Shown here piece after piece: positions 7,682-16,076 of a DNA stretch of 64,000 nucleotides. The stretch covers positions 62,001-126,000 of the forward strand of contig NZ_AMRG01000005.1 in assembly GCF_000299895.1 (NCBI RefSeq), read 5' to 3'. Position 1 is the stretch's first letter. Each line of letters opens with the position of its first letter. This DNA is from Idiomarina xiamenensis 10-D-4. Its GTDB lineage: Bacteria; Pseudomonadota; Gammaproteobacteria; Enterobacterales; Alteromonadaceae. Made by a program: the position numbers and the translations under genes. The notes under the pieces were generated by a model, which was given only the letters and a program-made list of their open reading frames with translations, was not told the DNA's origin and made no database searches.

Positions 7682-9796
7682 TTAAAAACGGTATGACAGG
7701 GTCAGCTGTACGTTGCGCGGCTCGCCGAAAAAGCCCTGATTGTAAAAATCGATACTGGAATAGTATGTCTTATCAAACAAGTTGCGCACATTCAGACGCG
7801 CGGTCAGGTTTTCGGTAAAGTCGTAAGCCGCCATCAGATTCACCAGTGAATACGCCTTTTGCTTAAAGTCGGCGCCATTAGGACCAATACCACGGTTGAC
7901 GATGTTGCTCTGCCAACTGATGTTGGCGCCGATGGTCAGCGGTTCGCTGAGTTGCCATAGTGCGCTGGTGCGGATCATGTCTTCTGGTAAAAATTCACGG
8001 AACGCCGCGCCGTCGGCTTGCTCTGATTCGCTATGTGTATAGCTAAAGAACAAGTTCACGGTATCACTAGGCTGGCCGGTAATTTCGAATTCATAACCCT
8101 TGTTACTGGTGCCTTCCACGCCGCGTTGCGGGAATGAACCGTCCGGTAAAGGTTCGGTGAAGTTAGGATCTGGTTCGGCAACGTTATCTTTTTTGACTTT
8201 AAAAACGGCGACGCTAGCGGTCACCGCTTCGTCAAAAAAGTCACCTTTAATACCCAGTTCGCGGTTGCTGCCTTCTACCGGATCCAGTAGCTCGTTGTTA
8301 GCGTTACGAGCGTTCTGTGGCTGGAAAATTTCGGTATAGCTAGCGTAGGCCGAAATGCCTTCGACAATATCGAACACCAAACCGGCATACGGTGTGTTGA
8401 TGCCATCCTGCTCGTAGTTTGACGATGAACCAGACACTTCGTATTGGCTAAAACGGTTACCTAGGATCAGCGTTAGCTGGTCGTGCAGATTAAAACGACC
8501 GGCGATGTAAGCGCCTTTTTGTGTGGTTTCTTGGTCGCTCAAGAACGGCGTCACAGCAGCAAAATCAGGCGGCGCGATGTTACCGTCCCAAGCCAGAAAG
8601 TCGCCGACTACTAACGAGCCGTCAGAGCGGGACTCTGAGGTCAGGTCTTCTTTCGAATACAATAAACCGGCGGTTAAGTTGTGCTCACGGCCAAATAACG
8701 AAAACGGACCCGACGCCATCACCCGCACCGCATCTTGCTTACGCTCTGCTTGATAATGGTTGGCCGAGGCGCCCATTCCTAAACCGGTGTCTCGATCAGG
8801 AAAACCGGATAAATATAACAAGTAGCCGTCCATCTCGTCGTCACGACGTTCGTATTCTAGGTGCAGATCCCAGCCGTTCATAAACTGGTGGTCAAGCGAG
8901 ATAAAGCCATTGGTACCGTCGCGTTCCCAGCGACTCCATTTGGCCGCGCTAGTGGTTGAACGAGGCAGGTCGTCAGCTTGGCTACCATCGGCGTAAAATA
9001 ACGGCAAAGCGCCCCAAGTTGAGCCTTTCGGGTTGCGTTGACTGTGGTCAAAACCGACGCTCAGCAGAGTGTTATCGGTTAAGTCGGCGGTCATCACACC
9101 ATACAGTTGCAAGTTTTGCTTTTCGGCATAATCGACGAAACTCTCGCCCTTTTCATAGGCACCAGCAAGGCGTGCTTTAACCACGCCATCGCTGGTCACA
9201 TTGGCCGAGTAATCGGCCTCTAAGCGACGATGATCCCAGCGTCCAACTTGAGCACTCACATAACCGCTGTTATTAGCAGTCGGACGTTTACGGATCAAGT
9301 TGATGGCAGCCGACGGCTCACCGGCGCCGGTCAACAAGCCGGTGGCGCCGCGCACAATTTCAATACGCTCGAACATGACGGTGTCGGCAACGGCGTCGTT
9401 AAAGAAGCTGTTGTATTGCACCGGTACGCCATCAAATTGAAAGTTGGTGATGTCGTTACCGCGAGCACGGAAGAAAAAGCGGTCGGTTTCGGCGCGTTGC
9501 GCCTGAATACCGGGCGCAAACATCATCACGTCAGCGACGTTTTCTAAGGCAAAACCCTCAATAAACTCTTCGTCGATGATGGTCACCGATTGTGGTGTTT
9601 CGCGCAACGTCATGTCTAGGCCGGTAGCGCTAGCGGTGCGGTCTAAACGACTACCGACCACTTCGATTCGTTCGACATTGCGACCTTGTGCGCTATCGTC
9701 AGCAGCCGCTTGAGCGACAACCGGTGTCAGCAAAACGGCGCTAATGGCTTGTGCAATAAGCGCCTTACGCCATAAAGGTTGAGAAATTGATGTCAT
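7682..9796 (-). CDS. TonB-dependent siderophore receptor (FhuE/FpvA-like)
   Basis: This 704-residue outer-membrane receptor has a signal peptide (cleaved near residue 30, after VVAQA) and a TonB box-like segment VERIEVVGSR. The plug domain includes LRETPQSVTIID, ADVMMFAPGI and the IEIVRGATGLLTGAGEP block. A 22-strand barrel follows and ends in Phe (LSYRF). The plug sequence is that of the TIGR01783-type siderophore receptors, close to those for coprogen/rhodotorulate or pyoverdine, but the siderophore cannot be named. It starts ten bases after the upstream receptor gene, with ribosome site AAGGGGTGA, and so is the second gene of a Fur-type operon. Confidence 0.94.
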   Translation of the reverse strand: MTSISQPLWRKALIAQAISAVLLTPVVAQAAADDSAQGRNVERIEVVGSRLDRTASATGLDMTLRETPQSVTIIDEEFIEGFALENVADVMMFAPGIQAQRAETDRFFFRARGNDITNFQFDGVPVQYNSFFNDAVADTVMFERIEIVRGATGLLTGAGEPSAAINLIRKRPTANNSGYVSAQVGRWDHRRLEADYSANVTSDGVVKARLAGAYEKGESFVDYAEKQNLQLYGVMTADLTDNTLLSVGFDHSQRNPKGSTWGALPLFYADGSQADDLPRSTTSAAKWSRWERDGTNGFISLDHQFMNGWDLHLEYERRDDEMDGYLLYLSGFPDRDTGLGMGASANHYQAERKQDAVRVMASGPFSLFGREHNLTAGLLYSKEDLTSESRSDGSLVVGDFLAWDGNIAPPDFAAVTPFLSDQETTQKGAYIAGRFNLHDQLTLILGNRFSQYEVSGSSSNYEQDGINTPYAGLVFDIVEGISAYASYTEIFQPQNARNANNELLDPVEGSNRELGIKGDFFDEAVTASVAVFKVKKDNVAEPDPNFTEPLPDGSFPQRGVEGTSNKGYEFEITGQPSDTVNLFFSYTHSESEQADGAAFREFLPEDMIRTSALWQLSEPLTIGANISWQSNIVNRGIGPNGADFKQKAYSLVNLMAAYDFTENLTARLNVRNLFDKTYYSSIDFYNQGFFGEPRNVQLTLSYRF

Positions 9797-9806
9797 TATT
9801 CACCCC

Positions 9807-11972
9807 TTAAAAATGGTATTTAAAGTTAGCGGTGATAGTACGCTGCTCACCGTAAAAGCAGTCGCCGCGTGCTAAACATGACGTCACTACCGTTTTGTCG
9901 GTCAGGTTATTGGCGTGCAGGCTGACACTATAATTGGCCCAGTCGTAGCCGATCATGGCGTCAAATAAGGTATAACTGGCGGTCTCCAGCGGTTGATTCA
10001 GCACCACGCCATTTTGTTCGACATAGGCGCTACCATCCCAGGTGTTGCCGACAAAGCGCGCTCCGGCACCGACTTTGAAGCCTTGCAGTTGCTGCGGGCG
10101 GTAGGTTGCCCATAATGATGCTTGCTGTTCGGGGGTAGCTGATAACTTCGCGCCTAATTCACCGACCGTGTTACTTTCGGTAATTTCGGTATCGGTGTAG
10201 GCATAGCTGGCGTAAATATCCAGTTCATCCCAAGCTAACTGAGCTTCTAATTCCACGCCTTTCACTTCGGCTTCGCCGATTTGTACGCGACCGTTAGGAT
10301 CGATAACGGCTGGGTCTGCGGCTTGCTCGGCGCTTAGTGGGGTTTGTCGGTTAAGCTCTTTGATTTGATAAACCGAGGCGGTGATCAAATGCTCGGTGCC
10401 TTGCGGCTGGAATTTAACCCCAGCTTCCCATTGCTCGCCTTCGATGGGCTTGAAGCTGTTACCGTAAGCATCGGTGCCTAATAACGGTGAAAATGATTCG
10501 CTGTAGCTCAGGTAAGGTGATATACCACCCTCAAATAAGTACATGACGCCCAACCGGCCGGTGGTGGCGTATTGGTCGGTGGCGGCGCCGAACTCAGGGT
10601 TAGCGGTGGTACGGTCACGACGTAATGCCGCCGACACAATCCACTTATCGGCGATACGCATATTATCTTGGGCGTAAAAACCCAATTGGTAGTTCTTATT
10701 GGATGGCATATCTTGCACATCGGCTAAAGTCGGCAGGTTCACAGCTTGACCGTAGACGGGATCGTAAACGTCCAATAGGCCGATTTGTGTCTGTGTCACA
10801 GTATCGCTATCGGTATAGGCATCTTGGAAGTCGATACCGAAGGTTAGCTTATGCTCAACGGCGCCGGTCAAAAGCGTGCCGTGAAGTTGCAAATCGCTGG
10901 TCCAACTGCGGGCATCGGCGTCAGAAATATAGGCTAAACGTTGAATACTGCGGTTATCGTCTTGGAATACCGGCGGCCAGCCGTAAATGGTTCGGTAATC
11001 GGCGTGGCTATCGCTATAACGGGTGGCGAAACGTAAGCGCCAGTCGTAGTTGATGTCGTGTTCAACAATGGCGGTAATCGCATCTTGCTCGGTGTCGTAG
11101 CGGTCAAAATCTGGCTCTGACATAAAGCGCGAACTGTCGATTGGACCAAATTCGTTAGGCAATAATGTGCCCTGCCAAGGGAAAAACTGTGTGCTGGAAC
11201 CGGATTCGTTACGCTGGAAGTTACCAATCAGGGTGATTTTGGTATCGTTATCGACCTGCCAGCTTAGCGATGGGTTGATCACGCGGCTGTTGTCTTCGAC
11301 ATAGTCGGTCTGGGTATCGCTATCACGGTACAGCGCGACAATACGGCCCTGCAGCGAGGCGTCTTGGTTTAAGGCGCCGGTAAAGTCAGCGGCTAACTGT
11401 TTGCGCGAAAAGTTACCTAACTGTGCCCAGATCTCGCCAGCCGGTTCGGCTTGTGGACGTTTGCTGACCAAGTTGATGATGCCGCCAGTCGAACCTTGCC
11501 CGTAAAGCACCGAACTGGGGCCTTTAAGAATTTCGATTTGCTGCAGTGTATAAGGGGCAGAGCGCACATTATTGTAATTGCCGAAGAGGCTCTTTAAACC
11601 GTCTTGATACTGTTGCGGGGCGACGCCACGAATTTTAGCCGAATCGACGCGGGTATCGATACCGTAAGGGCCGTTATATAAACCGGCGACATAACCAATG
11701 GCATCTTGAATGGTTAACGCGCCGAGATCTTCTAGTCGCGCGGTGGTCAGTACCGAGACTGAAAGTGGGGTTTCAACAATTGGGACGTCTGATTTCGAGC
11801 CCGTCGCGCTGACGTACGAAATCAAGCCGCGGGTACTCTCGACTTTGATGACTTCGATGTCGCTGTAATCTGCTTCAGTGTCGTTTGACGTTGCTGAATC
11901 CTGAGCAAGAACATTGGTCGCGCTTAGCGCAAAAGCAATACTGGCGGCGATGGCCGATAGTTTGCGAGTCAT
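9807..11972 (-). CDS. TonB-dependent siderophore receptor (FhuA-like)
   Basis: This 721-residue outer-membrane receptor has a signal peptide (MTRKLSAIAASIAFALSATN, cleaved after VLA) and a TonB box-like EVIKVEST. The plug carries PLSVSVLTTARLEDL, DAIGYVAGLYNG and IEILKGPSSVLYGQGSTGG. The barrel ends in KYHF, with C-terminal Phe. The GLKSLFGNYNNVRSAPYTLQ stretch resembles hydroxamate (ferrichrome-type) receptors. It is the first gene of the two-receptor operon and sits downstream of a predicted Fur-controlled promoter. A paralogue follows directly, so the operon probably handles two different iron chelates. Confidence 0.94.
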   Translation of the reverse strand: MTRKLSAIAASIAFALSATNVLAQDSATSNDTEADYSDIEVIKVESTRGLISYVSATGSKSDVPIVETPLSVSVLTTARLEDLGALTIQDAIGYVAGLYNGPYGIDTRVDSAKIRGVAPQQYQDGLKSLFGNYNNVRSAPYTLQQIEILKGPSSVLYGQGSTGGIINLVSKRPQAEPAGEIWAQLGNFSRKQLAADFTGALNQDASLQGRIVALYRDSDTQTDYVEDNSRVINPSLSWQVDNDTKITLIGNFQRNESGSSTQFFPWQGTLLPNEFGPIDSSRFMSEPDFDRYDTEQDAITAIVEHDINYDWRLRFATRYSDSHADYRTIYGWPPVFQDDNRSIQRLAYISDADARSWTSDLQLHGTLLTGAVEHKLTFGIDFQDAYTDSDTVTQTQIGLLDVYDPVYGQAVNLPTLADVQDMPSNKNYQLGFYAQDNMRIADKWIVSAALRRDRTTANPEFGAATDQYATTGRLGVMYLFEGGISPYLSYSESFSPLLGTDAYGNSFKPIEGEQWEAGVKFQPQGTEHLITASVYQIKELNRQTPLSAEQAADPAVIDPNGRVQIGEAEVKGVELEAQLAWDELDIYASYAYTDTEITESNTVGELGAKLSATPEQQASLWATYRPQQLQGFKVGAGARFVGNTWDGSAYVEQNGVVLNQPLETASYTLFDAMIGYDWANYSVSLHANNLTDKTVVTSCLARGDCFYGEQRTITANFKYHF

Positions 11973-12063
11973 GAAACCCCCACAACTGGATACTGACGAA
12001 TTAATAGAAAAGACAATCGCATGCTGACGCCTATCAAGCGTGCTCTGGACGTCTGAGCGTTAT

Positions 12064-12080
12064 TGTTAAGCACTGTTAAG
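12064..12080. repeat. Direct repeat TGTTAAG-N3-TGTTAAG in the receptor leader
   Basis: Two identical heptamers, TGTTAAG, are spaced ten bases apart (12064-12070 and 12074-12080). This one-helical-turn direct repeat is the layout of OmpR-family regulator sites. It lies just downstream of the predicted minus-strand -10 box, near the expected transcript start of the receptor operon. That it is a binding site is inference. Confidence 0.35.
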
Positions 12081-12094
12081 TAACAGCTGCGGCG

Positions 12095-12123
12095 ATCATA
12101 AATGAAAACTATTCTTATTTAAA
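12095..12123 (-). promoter_or_regulatory. Predicted promoter of the TonB receptor operon
   Basis: On the minus strand the -35 box TTTAAA (12118-12123) and the -10 box TATGAT (12095-12100) are separated by exactly 17 bases. The spacer contains the Fur-like site at 12103-12117, which would allow iron-dependent repression. Confidence 0.6.
12103..12117. promoter_or_regulatory. Fur-box-like site 1
   Basis: TGAAAACTATTCTTA matches 11 of the 14 informative positions of the 7-1-7 Fur consensus (TGATAAT-n-ATTATCA). It lies between the -35 and -10 boxes of the receptor operon, so iron-loaded Fur would block that promoter. Confidence 0.65.
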
Positions 12124-12130
12124 GTGTGTA

Positions 12131-12159
12131 TTGATAACAATTCGCATTGCGTCTACTAT
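12131..12159 (+). promoter_or_regulatory. Predicted promoter of the PepSY membrane-protein gene
   Basis: TTGATA (12131-12136) and TACTAT (12154-12159) are separated by 17 bases and give a good sigma-70 promoter about 60 bases before the PepSY gene. The second Fur-like site overlaps its -35 box. Confidence 0.65.
12132..12146. promoter_or_regulatory. Fur-box-like site 2
   Basis: TGATAACAATTCGCA matches 11 of 14 informative positions of the 7-1-7 Fur consensus and overlaps the -35 box of the rightward promoter. With site 1 it would make both divergent transcripts iron-repressed. Confidence 0.65.
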
Positions 12160-12218
12160 ACAGGCAGTTGAGTAAACCGTTTTTAACGTAGGTTTTAACG
12201 CAGGGTCGGGATGTTTTC

Positions 12219-13376
12219 ATGAGTAAGCGCATGTGGTTTAAATTGCACGGTTGGTTTTCGTTGCCGATCTGGGTGCTGTTTTGTTTTATCTGCCTAACTG
12301 GCACCATTGCGGTGTTTAGTCATGAATTGACTTGGCTTTTCAACGAAAACGCGCGAGCTAATAACCCTGATAACTTGCCAACCAAGAATGTCGCCGAACT
12401 GGTCGAGGTGGTCGAACAAGCTTATCCAACCGCCGACGTATCGATGGTGCTGACTTTTGAGCCATACCTAGTTAACGCGGTCATGTTCAGCGACAGTGAT
12501 AAGCCCATAGCGTTGGCTTACATTAATCAATATAGCGGCGAGATTCAGGAAATTAATGAGGGCATGACCTTTATTAACTTTATGCGGTCACTGCACAGTT
12601 GGCTGTTATTCCCATGGCAAAACGGTTACAGCATTGGCTATTACTTGGTCAGCGCCATGTCGTTTGTGATGCTCGGAGCGCTAGTTACTGGTTTAGTGAT
12701 TTATAAACGTTTTTGGCAGTCGTTCACGCAGCCTAAAGTGCGTACTCACCAAGGCCAGCGTACCTTGTTGGCTGATTTACATCGCTTAGGTGGAGTCTGG
12801 TCTATCTGGTTCTTAATGATCATGAGTGTGACCGGGCTCTGGTATTTGGTTCAGGCAGTGATTTGGCACGCCGACATTGATTTGGAAGGTCATCCGCCGG
12901 TGGTGGCGGTGAGTGAAATGGCCGACGCTAACGGCGAACCGGTGACGGCACCGGTCGGCTTTGCGCAGGCATTAGCAACGGTTAAGCAGCGCTTTCCACA
13001 GTTTCAACCGACTTATGTGCTGTTGCCTGAGCATAATCGCGACATGTACCATTTTTATGGTGCTGGCGACGAAATCTTTTATGACCAATATTCTTATAAC
13101 GTGGCAATTAACCCATGGACCGGCGCTATTGCTGACGAAAAGTCACCGGCGACCATGTCACCGCTTGTCACTGCCACCCATGTTGCCGATCCGTTGCATT
13201 ACGGCACCATCGGCGGTATTTGGACAAAAGCCATCTGGTTTATTTTTGGACTGATTTTAACGGCGATGTCGATCACCGGCTTTATGATGTGGGCAGGTCG
13301 CACTTATAAGGCCGCGCGTGCTAAACAGCGCGTTGATGTGGGCAGCAAAGCATCGCTGCAAAAGCGGGAGGTATAA
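12219..13376 (+). CDS. PepSY-associated TM-helix membrane protein (PiuB-like)
   Basis: The 385-residue inner-membrane protein has four clear transmembrane segments (about 12-34, 140-163, 190-215 and 336-360), with PepSY-type periplasmic regions between them. The opening LHGWFSLPIWVLFCFICLTG and the motif MRSLHSWLLFP are hallmarks of the PiuB/PepSY_TM family, which is repeatedly linked to siderophore uptake and proposed to reduce or release iron from siderophores in the periplasm. It diverges from the two TonB receptors and shares their Fur-type control region. It forms an operon with the small gene four bases downstream. The exact reaction is unproven. Confidence 0.9.
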   Translation: MSKRMWFKLHGWFSLPIWVLFCFICLTGTIAVFSHELTWLFNENARANNPDNLPTKNVAELVEVVEQAYPTADVSMVLTFEPYLVNAVMFSDSDKPIALAYINQYSGEIQEINEGMTFINFMRSLHSWLLFPWQNGYSIGYYLVSAMSFVMLGALVTGLVIYKRFWQSFTQPKVRTHQGQRTLLADLHRLGGVWSIWFLMIMSVTGLWYLVQAVIWHADIDLEGHPPVVAVSEMADANGEPVTAPVGFAQALATVKQRFPQFQPTYVLLPEHNRDMYHFYGAGDEIFYDQYSYNVAINPWTGAIADEKSPATMSPLVTATHVADPLHYGTIGGIWTKAIWFIFGLILTAMSITGFMMWAGRTYKAARAKQRVDVGSKASLQKREV

Positions 13377-13380
13377 AAGC

Positions 13381-13857
13381 ATGGCTCGTATACAAAATAC
13401 CTTTTGGCAACGTAATAAATTTAAGCTCAGTGGTTTATTACTGATATTCCCCATTTATTTTCTGTACCAACAGCTTAACGTTAGCTTTCCTGATGCTTGG
13501 CAAACCCAGCAGGTGGGGCCGTTTGCCGTCACGCCGATGCCGCTGGATATGAAGCAGCCGTACAGCCACCATGAAGATTACGTTAAAGACTTTATGCTAA
13601 TGTTTGAGCCGGGGCAGATAGCGCAAATTCGCCAAGGCTACCTCAATATCGGCCCGCAACCGCTGCCGCTGGCACAGTTACAGCAAGATGATGTGGGTAT
13701 TTTGCATGGCAGTCGACACAGTCAACACGTGCATGGTATTGCGCCTGCGCTGACATTGTCGGCAGACGATAAAGTCTGGTTAACGCTCCAAGATTGGCAG
13801 GGCGAGGTGCATGTCGCCAGTTGGTCATTGCCGGATGCGTTAATTCCAGCCAGTTAG
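13381..13857 (+). CDS. Small membrane-anchored protein of the iron locus, function unknown
   Basis: This 158-residue protein has one N-terminal membrane anchor (about 17-33, LSGLLLIFPIYFLYQQ) and a periplasmic remainder. The soluble part has several histidines (SHHEDY near 62; HGSRHSQHVHG around 113-123) that could bind metal. The start at 13381 is fixed by a GGGAGGT ribosome site, and the longer upstream frame runs inside the PepSY gene. Co-transcription with the PepSY protein points to a helper role in siderophore-iron handling, but this is inference. Homologues sit next to PepSY genes in related bacteria, from memory and not checked. Confidence 0.8.
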   Translation: MARIQNTFWQRNKFKLSGLLLIFPIYFLYQQLNVSFPDAWQTQQVGPFAVTPMPLDMKQPYSHHEDYVKDFMLMFEPGQIAQIRQGYLNIGPQPLPLAQLQQDDVGILHGSRHSQHVHGIAPALTLSADDKVWLTLQDWQGEVHVASWSLPDALIPAS

Positions 13858-13876
13858 CGTTGTCGGTGATGAATTA

Positions 13877-13910
13877 GAAAAAGGGTGGCGCCAGAGCCAG
13901 CCCTTTTTTC
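13877..13910. terminator. Bidirectional intrinsic terminator
   Basis: GAAAAAGGG-TGGC pairs with GCCAGCCCTTTTTTC (one bulged C) with a run of six T on the plus side and a run of A on the other. It lies between the convergent small iron-locus gene and the PepSY lipoprotein gene and can end both. Confidence 0.85.
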
Positions 13911-13923
13911 TTCACACGCAGGA

Positions 13924-14232
13924 TCAATCTACATCTTGTTTGATGATGCTCCCATCAACTGGATTGAACTGAATTTCAACACGCTCTTGTTGCGCGTTAT
14001 AACCAGAAATTTCGTAGCAGTCACCATCCGTGACATTGAATTCATTAATTTCGTAGCCGTCTTTCTCGAGGCGTTCTCTAAAGGCTTCTTTCTCCATCCA
14101 GTTTTCTTGCGATTGTGTTGTGCATTGAGTCGAATCTTGGCCTGATTGCATCATGCTCCCGCCGTCGCAAGCAGCTAATGTCAGTGCGGCCATTGCTGTT
14201 AGGCTGAATGCGGTCAAATAGCGTGTAAACAT
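13924..14232 (-). CDS. PepSY-domain lipoprotein
   Basis: The 102-residue product has a lipoprotein signal (lipobox LAAC, Cys 22) and a C-terminal PepSY-type domain (about 43-100) ending in QFNPVDGSIIKQ, the usual end of this fold. PepSY domains are small periplasmic modules often described as protease-inhibiting or metal-related. It has a strong GGAGGGA ribosome site. It lies next to the siderophore locus, which contains another PepSY-family protein, but is convergent with it and behind its own terminator, so a shared role is only a suggestion. Confidence 0.8.
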   Translation of the reverse strand: MFTRYLTAFSLTAMAALTLAACDGGSMMQSGQDSTQCTTQSQENWMEKEAFRERLEKDGYEINEFNVTDGDCYEISGYNAQQERVEIQFNPVDGSIIKQDVD

Positions 14233-14593
14233 AGTGATTTCCCTCCATCTTCCCTAAATAAAGAATTGTCTTTTTGGTTAAATGCCGTACTCACCTTGGT
14301 ATAAATACTTATAATCCACTCGGCAAGTTCACTTACGCAAAGTTTACCTATGAGACTAAAGCTGCGATCTCGAATCTCGAGCGTGGTGTGATTAATGCTC
14401 AAGATAAATTCTTAATTTTCTATAAAGTTTATGGTATTAAATGTAAATAAAACGTAATTTTTGCTTGGTAATTTTACCTGTAGCCGGACAGGTCATATTG
14501 ATGAGATCACGCTGCGTCTGTAGGTAACTGCGTGTGTCTAAACGTTTGATTAGCTATTTTAATTATAAGTATTTGCAGCAAAGGAAATGGTCT
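14233..14593. other. A/T-rich intergenic region between two divergent lipoprotein genes
   Basis: This 361-base space is visibly richer in A and T than its surroundings and should carry the promoters of the PepSY lipoprotein (left) and the coiled-coil lipoprotein (right). A small palindrome (CTCGA-ATC-TCGAG) lies near 14370. A 62-codon minus-strand frame starting with TTG at 14402 has no ribosome site and overlaps the PepSY gene start, so I do not call it. Confidence 0.4.
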
Positions 14594-15994
14594 ATGGTTC
14601 GTTCATATGCAGTTAAACGCAGCATTGCAGTAATCGCGATTGGATTGTCATTGGTTGTCGGCGGTTGTTCTAAGCACCCTGAAGAATTTGAAGTGGAAAT
14701 TGGTCAATTAAAGGTCTCTAACGGTAAGCTCAACGCGAAAGCTTACCTTTTCAATGACGAGCTTCCGGAGCTGGCAAAAAAAGCCAGTAAGATAAAAGAA
14801 AATCGTTATCAAATAGTGGAACAACTGAAAGGCGAGGAAGAGCCAGAATTTGCTAGCGATAACGATTTAACTGAACGTTACTCAGCGGCGCTTGAGAAAG
14901 CGAGAAAAGTTTACGTAAGCTTACCTGATGCCGCTAAAACGCAGCAGATGCAAAGGGAAAAACAAGCGAAAGCCGATGTAGCAGAGATAGAATCAACATT
15001 AGCTGGACTGCGTCAGAAACAATCGAAATTTAATGCGGTAATTCAACCGCAACTTGATGCTTTGGAAAAAACTGAAGCTGAATATGAAAGCATGTTGCAG
15101 CTAAGGGATGGCAAACATCTCAAAGCCATAAACCAACAGCTAAATACTTATATTGTTGATAACGCGATACCTGTTCGAAAACTGGATGAAGAGAAAGACC
15201 TACCATTCAACTGGAGTGTCGTATCGGTTTCTCGCAGCGGCGAGTGCCGTCAGCGAAGAAATAAGTATTTAATCGGTAGTATTCCTGATATTGCGCCTTG
15301 TATCTACCTATCACTGGATTATCAACTGCGTCGAACTAAACAGGCCGATGAGTTGGCTCAGATCATCATTAACAATGTTGTTCCCTACATCCAGACGGAC
15401 TGGATGTTGAGAATGAATCAAGGGGAACACGTCAGTCTTGTCAAACAAGTTCAGGATGCAAGGCAAGCGGTCAATAACGCAAAAATTGTCGCTCGTAACC
15501 AAACCGACGTTGATATTAATCGCGTCGAGCGTGAAATAGCCCGGACTGAGCGTCGTTTAACACAGTCACAGCGTAACTTAGCCAGTATTCAAGATAATCC
15601 GGTGACAGCAGAACAGTTATTGTCTGAAAATGCAGACATTCAGAATGTAATGCGGTCGTTACGCGGTTTAGTTGATGAGATGGTAGAAAAGGAACTTCGC
15701 GCCGCCATAGATCAGGGAGTTATCATTGCTGAAAAGGACTATGAGAGCCTGTCAGGTACCTTGCCCTCAACCGATGGAACCAGTCTACTGCTGCTTATCA
15801 GTGTAAAAAATGTATGGTCACCGGTGTTTATTGCCACTTATACAGACCTCGAGCAAGACTGGGAGGATAAGGTGGTGGTCACGGAAGAAAACTCCTCGAT
15901 CAAAGCACTCAGAGGATTTTCTTTAACATCGCCTAAATTAGATATTCTAAAGGTAGCACTTGATAGCTATTTCGAACATAAAAACCAGTCGTAA
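14594..15994 (+). CDS. Coiled-coil lipoprotein, function unknown
   Basis: This 466-residue protein is not one I recognise. It has a signal peptide with a lipobox-like VGGC (Cys 25) and is mostly helical, with two strong predicted coiled coils (about 112-170 and 280-335; the second contains INRVEREIARTERRLTQSQR). Between them lies a globular part with three cysteines (SGECRQ and APCIYL region). The start at 14594 is chosen because AAGGA lies eight bases before it and it opens the signal peptide; an upstream GTG at 14534 does not. A second lipoprotein gene follows on the same strand 82 bases later, so the two may act together in the envelope. Base composition looks more A/T-rich than the neighbours. 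Confidence 0.8.
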   Translation: MVRSYAVKRSIAVIAIGLSLVVGGCSKHPEEFEVEIGQLKVSNGKLNAKAYLFNDELPELAKKASKIKENRYQIVEQLKGEEEPEFASDNDLTERYSAALEKARKVYVSLPDAAKTQQMQREKQAKADVAEIESTLAGLRQKQSKFNAVIQPQLDALEKTEAEYESMLQLRDGKHLKAINQQLNTYIVDNAIPVRKLDEEKDLPFNWSVVSVSRSGECRQRRNKYLIGSIPDIAPCIYLSLDYQLRRTKQADELAQIIINNVVPYIQTDWMLRMNQGEHVSLVKQVQDARQAVNNAKIVARNQTDVDINRVEREIARTERRLTQSQRNLASIQDNPVTAEQLLSENADIQNVMRSLRGLVDEMVEKELRAAIDQGVIIAEKDYESLSGTLPSTDGTSLLLLISVKNVWSPVFIATYTDLEQDWEDKVVVTEENSSIKALRGFSLTSPKLDILKVALDSYFEHKNQS

Positions 15995-16076
15995 CGCGGC
16001 TATATAGCAATAGTTTGGTCAGTGATGTTTTGCTGTAAGAATCGTTGCCAAGCATAATAAGCTAAGGAAATAATTG

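Noticed and set aside
14214-14402. 62-codon minus-strand frame before the PepSY lipoprotein
   Set aside because: It starts with TTG, has no ribosome site, overlaps the PepSY gene start, and has no family-like sequence.
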